DNA of 12,670 nucleotides from Campylobacterales bacterium (GTDB lineage: Bacteria; Campylobacterota_A; Desulfurellia; JAADFJ01). Of this stretch, positions 7,691 to 12,670 are shown piece after piece (the first letter of the stretch is position 1; every line of letters begins with the position of its first letter). Under the pieces are notes generated by a model. The model did no database searches and was not told the origin of the DNA. It saw nothing but the letters and a program-made list of their open reading frames with translations. The position numbers and the translations under genes were made by a program. Location: positions 1 to 12,670 of the forward strand of contig JALWSW010000192.1 of assembly GCA_027080125.1 (NCBI GenBank), in the 5' to 3' direction.

Positions 7691-8253
7691 GCCTGTTGAA
7701 AAGCCTCGATAAATTCTTTTACTTTCGAGTGATCCTTAACTCCCGGAGATGCCTCGAGCGAGCTTGAGAGATCAACCGCATACGGCTTGGTTATTCTCAA
7801 AAGGGTAAAAATATTCTTGCTATTGAGCCCGCCTGAAACGATAAGCCTATTTGCGGGGATTGTTTTGAGCATTTCCCAGTTAAAACTTTTTCCGGTTCCG
7901 CCGATTTTAGCGCTATCAATCAGAATATACTCCCCGGAATGATGTTGCGATATCATCTGATAAGAAAGAGCCCTTATTATTCTCAATCTTGTTTTAACCT
8001 TACCGCCGTGAAGCTGCAAAAGATTAAACCCGGCATCTTCAATTTTTTTTGTCAATTCACAATCAGGATTAACTGCAACAGCAACAGCGCAGACAAAAGG
8101 AGGCAGATGCCTGATAATCTCGCCAGATTGTTTTATATCTATATATCGCGGACTTTTTTCATACAGTACAAACCCGAGCGCATCAGCACCGTTTTCAGCA
8201 CAAAACAGCGCATCCTCAAGGTTTGTTATGCCGCAGATTTTTAATTTTGTCAT
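7672..8253 (-). CDS. trpF: Phosphoribosylanthranilate isomerase
   Basis: TrpF performs the Amadori rearrangement of N-(5'-phosphoribosyl)anthranilate to CdRP in tryptophan synthesis. The 193-residue TIM barrel is close to the usual length. The N-terminal KICGIT holds the catalytic base Cys7. ALGFVLYEKSPRYI includes the substrate-contacting Arg36. LLQLHG, ILIDSAKIGGTG with the acid Asp113, IVSGGLN and the phosphate-binding DLSSSLEASPGVKDH (161-175) follow in order. The ATG is 10 bases after the trpC stop with no visible SD sequence, so translation probably depends on ribosomes finishing trpC, whose product makes the next step of the pathway. Other trp genes are not here. Identity is firm. Confidence 0.95.
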   Translation of the reverse strand: MTKLKICGITNLEDALFCAENGADALGFVLYEKSPRYIDIKQSGEIIRHLPPFVCAVAVAVNPDCELTKKIEDAGFNLLQLHGGKVKTRLRIIRALSYQMISQHHSGEYILIDSAKIGGTGKSFNWEMLKTIPANRLIVSGGLNSKNIFTLLRITKPYAVDLSSSLEASPGVKDHSKVKEFIEAFQQARGESL

Positions 8254-8263
8254 TTGGTATAAT

Positions 8264-9058
8264 TTAGTAGCAGCAGGTTGATTTCAAGAGCAGATTATTT
8301 ATTGCATCAATGCGATTTGATGATTTCATCAGCGAGCTTCCTATCAGAAAATTATGAAATCCTGCATCCAGAAACGGATCGAGATCTGCTCTTATGGCAA
8401 TGCCGCTTTCTATTACGACCTGTTTTTCCGGCGGAATCATCTTTGCAAGTTCAAGCCCTTTTTCTCTATCAATCGCGAAACTTTTTAAATCTCTGTTGTT
8501 CACACCGATTATGTCTGCTTCTGCCTTGAGCGTCTTCTCTAAATCATCGGAGGATTCAACCTCAACAAGAGCCGACATACCAAGATATTCAATCAAGCCT
8601 AAAAAATCGCTCAGTTGCGACTCGGATAATATTCTTGTAATCAGAAGAACAAAATCAGCTCCATATATTCTTGACTGAAAGAGTTGATACTGGTCGATAA
8701 TAAATTCTTTTCGCAAAATCGGGAGCTTTGTCAGCTGACGAGCCTCTTCTATGTCGGATATGCTGCCGCCGAAAGCATTATTTGTCAATATGGATATTGC
8801 CGATACGCCTGCGGTTTCGTATTCTTTTACTACGTCTGCCAGTTTATCATCTGATATTTTTCCAAGAGAAGGTGATTTTCGTTTATACTCGGCTATTATA
8901 TGGATTCCATCCCGGCTAAGCAGTTCTGCCAGATTTACCGTTTCATAGCTAACATAAGATAGCGATCTTTTAATAACCGATTCGCTGATTATCGCTTTAT
9001 CCGATTCAACCTTTCTTTTTGTATCCTCTATGATTTTTTCAAGCCTTTTTTCTGACAA
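8264..9058 (-). CDS. trpC: Indole-3-glycerol-phosphate synthase
   Basis: TrpC closes the ring of CdRP to give indole-3-glycerol phosphate, using the product of TrpF. The 264-residue TIM barrel has every key catalytic residue: Glu57 and Lys59 in IIAEYKRKSPS, Lys117 in ILRKEFIID, Glu166 in LVEVESSDD, Asn187 in IGVNNRDL, and Glu217-Ser218 in IESGI. These match the Sulfolobus enzyme's numbering with a constant small offset. The start is a TTG at 9056-9058. AGGGGGA (9066-9072, minus strand) lies seven bases upstream, and no better start exists in frame. The first 20 bases overlap the 3' end of lgt. TrpC and TrpF are separate here, not fused as in Escherichia coli. Confidence 0.95.
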   Translation of the reverse strand: MSEKRLEKIIEDTKRKVESDKAIISESVIKRSLSYVSYETVNLAELLSRDGIHIIAEYKRKSPSLGKISDDKLADVVKEYETAGVSAISILTNNAFGGSISDIEEARQLTKLPILRKEFIIDQYQLFQSRIYGADFVLLITRILSESQLSDFLGLIEYLGMSALVEVESSDDLEKTLKAEADIIGVNNRDLKSFAIDREKGLELAKMIPPEKQVVIESGIAIRADLDPFLDAGFHNFLIGSSLMKSSNRIDAINNLLLKSTCCY

Positions 9059-9809
9059 GAAGATATCCCCCTATTATAATCATAGGTATGCTTAGCAGTT
9101 GTCCCATAGAGAGTCCGGCTACGATAAACCCAAGTTGCGGGTCGGGCTCTCTTGTAAATTCAACCAGAAATCTGAATACTCCGTATAGCATAATAAAAAG
9201 CCACAGCAGTTTGCCCTTTTTGTCCAAAAGGAAGCGTTTTGATAGCTGCATAATTATCAATAGGACAATTCCTTCCAGAAAAGCTTCGTATAATTCGGAT
9301 GGATGACGCGGCAGAGGTCCTCCTTTTGGAAACACCATAGCCCAGGGAAGATTTGACACCCTACCGTAAAGTTCATCATTGATAAAATTTGCAATACGTC
9401 CAAAAAACAGACCAACCGGTGCTATACTGACCGTTTCATCCGCCAAGCTGTAAAAATCAACCTTATATCGTTTGCAAAACAGAATTCCGGCGATTATTAG
9501 ACCTGTTGCGCCCCCGTGGAACGACATTCCTCCTTGCCAAACTGCCAGCATATTGAGAGGATGAGCCAGGTAATAGGGAAGGTTGTAGATTAAGATATAT
9601 CCGATTCTACCACCTAAAATTACGCCCAAGATTGCGTAGGTGACAAGCGTATCAACTTTTCCTTCTATCGCAAGTCTTCTCCGGCGTCTCTTTTGAGATA
9701 TATACAGATACCATGCAGCAAACCCGATCAGATAAGCTATCCCATACCATCTTACCGCAAAGGGACCGGCATGAAAAATCACAGGACTTATATCAGGATA
9801 TTGGATCAT
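9039..9809 (-). CDS. lgt: Phosphatidylglycerol-prolipoprotein diacylglyceryl transferase
   Basis: Lgt transfers a diacylglyceryl group from phosphatidylglycerol to the lipobox cysteine of exported prolipoproteins, the first step of lipoprotein maturation in the inner membrane. The 256-residue product has about seven membrane segments. It carries the signature around FFGRIANFINDELYGR (135-150), with Arg138 and Asn141. GGMSFHGGATG holds the essential-type His98, RHPSELYEA follows at 168-176, and VEFTREPDP contains Arg220, matching a conserved Arg of the family. The ATG lies inside the 3' end of the SPOR gene (17-base overlap) and has no recognisable SD sequence, so coupled translation is likely. 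The end overlaps trpC. Identity is firm. Confidence 0.96.
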   Translation of the reverse strand: MIQYPDISPVIFHAGPFAVRWYGIAYLIGFAAWYLYISQKRRRRRLAIEGKVDTLVTYAILGVILGGRIGYILIYNLPYYLAHPLNMLAVWQGGMSFHGGATGLIIAGILFCKRYKVDFYSLADETVSIAPVGLFFGRIANFINDELYGRVSNLPWAMVFPKGGPLPRHPSELYEAFLEGIVLLIIMQLSKRFLLDKKGKLLWLFIMLYGVFRFLVEFTREPDPQLGFIVAGLSMGQLLSIPMIIIGGYLLVRKKA

Positions 9810-10515
9810 ATATAAATGGCGTTATGTGTAATTTATCTTTGATTTTCTTTTTAATGTAGTTCAATCCGTTTTTGGTGCCTTTGAAATTGAGAATGACTCT
9901 ATAGAAAACTCCTTTTTTTGTAGAAGCTTTTTTGATATGAGCCGCAATTGAGACAGAAGAAAGTCTTTTTAGCAGATGAATAGCGTTTGCTTTTTTTCTG
10001 TAGCTTGCAATCTGAATCGTCCAGCTTTTAATCGTTGCCTTCTTAATCTTTCCTATTGTTTTCTTTTTAACAGCGTTGGTTGTTGAGGACACATTCCTGT
10101 TTTTTGCAACAATTGGCTTGCTTATGGTTTCAGTTGCAGTAGTTTTTGGAGTTGATGTAATCTCTTGTTCCTCAAGAGCAGCGCCGGTTGAACTGCTGTT
10201 ATTTTCTTCTGTCTTGTTTACCGATGCAGCTTCAGATGTTTCTGATGTTTGATTGCCGCCTACAATTACGATTTTTGGTCCAGGGTTTTTTTTACCTTGA
10301 TTAGCAGGAATTCGTTTTATGGTGCTGGGTGCAACAGATGTAACATTTTTATGTGAACCGAAATATCTGTTTACAAATGAAAATGCAAAGAATCCGACCC
10401 ATATACCAAGCAAGAAGGTAAGCACGGCAATCAGTATGCCGAGCTTCATAGTTATGGTTTTCGGTTTTCCTGCAAGCTCTATTCCTTCCATGTCGATTTT
10501 CTTGTTTTCTGCCAT
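9793..10515 (-). CDS. SPOR-domain membrane protein (peptidoglycan binding)
   Basis: The 240-residue product is laid out like FtsN/DedD-type proteins. It has a short cytoplasmic N-terminus, one membrane helix (about 24-48, MKLGILIAVLTFLLGIWVGF), and a low-complexity Ser/Thr/Asn/Lys-rich periplasmic linker (about 55-163). A C-terminal SPOR domain (about 164-236) begins SWTIQIASYRKKANA and includes FYRVILNFKGTKNGL. SPOR domains bind peptidoglycan stripped of stem peptides at the division septum, so a role in division or wall remodelling is inferred. AAAGGA (10523-10528, minus strand) lies seven bases before the ATG, inside the end of argS, and the genes are two bases apart. A SPOR gene next to argS occurs in other Proteobacteria-like genomes, as far as I recall. 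Which SPOR protein this is cannot be said. Confidence 0.88.
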   Translation of the reverse strand: MAENKKIDMEGIELAGKPKTITMKLGILIAVLTFLLGIWVGFFAFSFVNRYFGSHKNVTSVAPSTIKRIPANQGKKNPGPKIVIVGGNQTSETSEAASVNKTEENNSSSTGAALEEQEITSTPKTTATETISKPIVAKNRNVSSTTNAVKKKTIGKIKKATIKSWTIQIASYRKKANAIHLLKRLSSVSIAAHIKKASTKKGVFYRVILNFKGTKNGLNYIKKKIKDKLHITPFIYDPIS

Positions 10516-10517
10516 TT

Positions 10518-12095
10518 TTACATCCTTTCGGGGTGGCTAATCCCCAATGTTGTTAAGCCATCTGTGATAATGTATGAAGTAATATCACATAAGCGCAATC
10601 TTGGATTTATCATCTCTTTTTCACCCCCTAATATTTTGACCTCATGATAGAATTGATGAAACAGTTTTGCAACGCCAAGAAGATAATTTACCAGATAAAA
10701 CGGTTCAAGCTGTAAAGCCGCTTTGGTAATGGCATCTTTGTAACAGGCAAGTTTTAACATCAGGTCTCTTTCAAATTTACCGATATTTCCCTCAAGAAGC
10801 GGAATTCCTTTTCTGTATTTGACATTCCGCTCGCTTGCCTTTCTGAATATGCTTTGTGCTCTGGCATAGGTATATTGGACATAAAAAACAGGGTTCTCCT
10901 CAGCCTGCTTTTTTGCAATCTCTATATCAAAATCAAGATGACTGGTTACCTTTCTGGTCAAAAACATAAATCTGGCTGCATCCGGGCTTACCTCGTCAAT
11001 TAAATCCTTCAGACTGATAAACTGCCCTGATCTTGTTGACATGGAAACAGGCTCTCGGTTACGCAGTAGATTGACTATTTGAACAAGCACAATCGATAAT
11101 CTTTCGGGATTTATTCCGGTTGCCTGGCATGCTGCCTTCATTCTGCCTACATATCCATGATGGTCAGCTCCCCAGACATCAATTACTTGGTCAAACTTTC
11201 TGACAAAAAATTTGTTGTAGTGGTAATAGATGTCAGAGGCAAAATATGTCAGATCTCCGCTTGATTTTTTCAATACCCTGTCTTTGTCGTCTCCAAATTT
11301 GCTCGATTTGAACCATACCGCTCCATCTTTTTCATAAATCAGCCCTTTCTCTTTCAAAAGGCTGAAAAGCTGCGATATGCCTCCGTTCTCGATTAGTTTC
11401 TTCTCGCTGAAAAAGCTATTCATCGATACCGAAAATTTGGCAAGATCCTCTTTTATTTGCTCCAGTATTATGTTTGATGCTTCAGAAGCAATCTCCTCTA
11501 TGCTTTTTTTTGAATCGATCTTGCGGGCAATCTCGGAAATATAGTCTCCTTTATATCCATCCTCCGGAGCGGCTTTATCTTCCATTGCAGCTTTGACCGA
11601 TCTGCCCAAAAGCTGCATCTGTCTTCCTCTGTCGTTAAGATAATACTCTTTCTGAACCTCATATCCGAATTTCGAAAGAATCTTTGCGAGCGAATCTCCG
11701 ACAGCAGCTCCTCTTGCATGCCCTATATGAAGAGGACCGGTTGGATTGGCGCTGACAAATTCTACCTGAACGGTTTGCTCTTTTTTTTCAAAGGTTGTCA
11801 GTTTCCTGTTCAAAAATTGTTCATCAAGCCATTTTTCAAGCTGTTTATCCGATATCTTAATATTGATAAAGCCGCCCGTGTTATTTGCTGACTCAACAAG
11901 AGGATCATCAATTGAGGAAGCGACCTTTTCTGCTATTTTTGTCGGAGATTGTTTCAGCTTTTTTGCAAGAGCAAAAGCCGCCGGAGTTGAAAAGTCACCG
12001 AATTCCGAAGGAGGAGACTGTATCGGAATATCCGCCTCCTGCCCGGTTGCTTCTAAAACTGCTTTGTTTAATATGGATTTAACGGTTTTTATCAA
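10518..12095 (-). CDS. argS: Arginyl-tRNA synthetase (class I)
   Basis: ArgRS charges tRNA(Arg) with arginine. The 525-residue protein is slightly short for the family but complete. It has the N-terminal Add1-type domain (about 1-85), VEFVSANPTGPLHIGHARGA (111-130, with the HIGH motif at 123-126), EYYLNDRGRQM, the WGADHHGYVGRMK block (308-320), and the DALR anticodon-binding domain ending in LGISHPERM. The KMSKS loop is degenerate, reading SMSTRSG at 351-357 with no lysine. The start is TTG at 12093-12095, overlapping the tatA stop (TTGA). AAGGAT (12101-12106, minus strand) lies five bases upstream. ORF continuity, conserved blocks and the absence of a nearby ATG support this start. Identity is firm. 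Confidence 0.97.
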   Translation of the reverse strand: MIKTVKSILNKAVLEATGQEADIPIQSPPSEFGDFSTPAAFALAKKLKQSPTKIAEKVASSIDDPLVESANNTGGFINIKISDKQLEKWLDEQFLNRKLTTFEKKEQTVQVEFVSANPTGPLHIGHARGAAVGDSLAKILSKFGYEVQKEYYLNDRGRQMQLLGRSVKAAMEDKAAPEDGYKGDYISEIARKIDSKKSIEEIASEASNIILEQIKEDLAKFSVSMNSFFSEKKLIENGGISQLFSLLKEKGLIYEKDGAVWFKSSKFGDDKDRVLKKSSGDLTYFASDIYYHYNKFFVRKFDQVIDVWGADHHGYVGRMKAACQATGINPERLSIVLVQIVNLLRNREPVSMSTRSGQFISLKDLIDEVSPDAARFMFLTRKVTSHLDFDIEIAKKQAEENPVFYVQYTYARAQSIFRKASERNVKYRKGIPLLEGNIGKFERDLMLKLACYKDAITKAALQLEPFYLVNYLLGVAKLFHQFYHEVKILGGEKEMINPRLRLCDITSYIITDGLTTLGISHPERM

Positions 12096-12307
12096 CTCTC
12101 ATCCTTCTGTTTGCTCTTATCTGTTTGTTCCTTTTTTTCCGGTTTTTTTTCCTCAATAGCTGCTTCTTGTTCGGTGTCTTTGAGGGATTTTTTGAAATTT
12201 TTCAAACCTTTTCCCAATCCCGATCCTATCTCAGGCAGTTTTTTTGCTCCGAAAATCACAACTGCCAACAAAAGAATCGGTATAAGTTCCTGCCAACTTG
12301 GTAACAT
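12092..12307 (-). CDS. tatA: Twin-arginine translocase subunit TatA/TatE family
   Basis: TatA multimers form the protein-conducting part of the Tat system, which exports folded proteins across the inner membrane. The 71-residue product has the standard plan: a short N-terminus, one membrane helix (about 6-19, ELIPILLLAVVIFG), the Phe19-Gly20 hinge, and an amphipathic helix (AKKLPEIGSGLGKGLKNFKK, 21-40). A highly charged Lys/Glu-rich tail follows. The start ATG has a perfect AGGAGG (12314-12319, minus strand) seven bases upstream, which overlaps the lysS stop codon. The stop overlaps the argS start. It is TatA rather than TatB, since it is short and GLGKGLKNFKK is the TatA pattern. TatC is not in the window. 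Confidence 0.93.
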   Translation of the reverse strand: MLPSWQELIPILLLAVVIFGAKKLPEIGSGLGKGLKNFKKSLKDTEQEAAIEEKKPEKKEQTDKSKQKDES

Positions 12308-12317
12308 ATCTATCCTC

Positions 12318-12670
12318 CTATCTTTTTGGACGCATCTGTGGAAACAGAATTACATCCCGTATTGAGCCAGCTCCGGTTAATATCATAACCAACCTGTCGA
12401 TTCCGATGCCTTCTCCGGCTGTCGGAGGAAGCCCGTATTCAAGCGCTTCTATATAATCGTAATCAGCTTTACCCTCTTTTTCTTTAGCCTGCTTTTCAAA
12501 ACGTGCTTTTTGATCTATCGGGTCGGCAAGCTCACTGAATGCGTTTGCAATCTCCATTCCGCCGATATAAAGCTCGAATCGATCTACTATATCAGGGTTT
12601 TCATCCGATCTTCTTGCAAGAGGCGAAACAGCAACCGGGAAATCAGTTATAAATGTAGGGTTTATCAGCT
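12318..12670 (-). CDS. lysS: Class II lysyl-tRNA synthetase, C-terminal part (5' end outside window)
   Basis: LysRS charges tRNA(Lys). Only the last 116 residues or so are inside the window; the frame stays open to the right edge. Visible are the segment PTFITDFPVAVSPLARRSDE, the motif-like FELYIGGMEIANAFSELADP, the DPIDQKARFEKQ helix, DYIEALEYGLPPTAGEGIGI with the class II motif 3 arginine in GIDRLVM, and the ending ILFPQMRPKR. These identify the class II (LysS) enzyme, not the class I type. An ATG inside the frame at 12557 is internal, because conserved LysRS sequence continues upstream of it. It is the first visible gene of the minus-strand operon, ten bases before tatA. Confidence 0.96.
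   Translation of the reverse strand, partial: LINPTFITDFPVAVSPLARRSDENPDIVDRFELYIGGMEIANAFSELADPIDQKARFEKQAKEKEGKADYDYIEALEYGLPPTAGEGIGIDRLVMILTGAGSIRDVILFPQMRPKR

Noticed and set aside
8255..8263. TGGTATAAT on the plus strand at the trpC/trpF junction as an antisense promoter
   Set aside because: The extended -10 is good, but there is no -35 at proper spacing and the region is AT-rich; a chance match is as likely.
10100..10330. Low-complexity Ser/Thr/Asn/Lys-rich stretch as a DNA repeat or a foreign insert
   Set aside because: It is the periplasmic linker of the SPOR protein; the DNA holds no exact tandem repeat, and such linkers are normal in this protein class.
12318..12557. A short independent gene starting at the ATG at 12557
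   Set aside because: Conserved LysRS sequence continues in frame upstream of this ATG to the window edge, so it is an internal methionine of lysS.
1..12670. Mobile element, CRISPR, tRNA or a new defence-type system
   Set aside because: I saw no transposase, terminal repeats, spaced direct repeats, tRNA-like cloverleaf or unknown multi-gene cluster; nearly all genes belong to well-known housekeeping or transport families.

Overview
This is an ordinary, gene-dense stretch of bacterial chromosome, AT-rich by eye, with short gaps, Shine-Dalgarno (SD) sites of the AGGAGG type and many overlapping stop/start codons. A periplasmic adaptor plus RND pump, a TatA subunit, a SPOR-domain protein and Lgt point to a Gram-negative (diderm) bacterium. 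GatC and GatA show that it uses the transamidation route to Gln-tRNA and/or Asn-tRNA. A low-GC lineage such as Deferribacterota, Desulfurellales or another delta/epsilon-type group would fit, but this is a guess from gene style and I cannot fix the taxon.

Left part, plus strand (1-3180). The 3' end of uvrC (nucleotide excision repair) is followed by a 90-base gap holding a strong-looking extended -10 promoter. A compact operon follows: gatC, gatA, a 124-residue protein I do not recognise, and a MIP18/DUF59-family iron-sulfur assembly factor. These genes are joined by spacings from a 1-base overlap to 8 bases. A hairpin with a short T run follows.

Middle, plus strand (3181-7648). A 172-base gap has that hairpin and promoter-like hexamers. 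It leads into a two-gene efflux unit: an HlyD/AcrA-type adaptor and a 1067-residue RND permease, coupled by a TAATG overlap. No outer-membrane channel gene or regulator is present in the window.

Right part, minus strand (7672-12670). Reading right to left, seven genes are packed head to tail: lysS (3' part only), tatA, argS, a SPOR-domain membrane protein, lgt, trpC and trpF. Several overlap, and argS and trpC start with TTG. The block mixes aminoacyl-tRNA synthesis, protein export and lipoprotein maturation, cell-envelope/division and tryptophan synthesis. It looks like one transcript with its promoter beyond the right edge. It converges on the RND gene, and an inverted repeat spans the meeting point.

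I found no mobile element, CRISPR array, RNA gene or long repeat, and no convincing new multi-gene system. The most interesting points are a permease with Asp-Gly in place of the usual Asp-Asp pair in TM4, the unrecognised small-barrel-like protein after gatA, the degenerate KMSKS loop in ArgRS, and the mixed-function operon.
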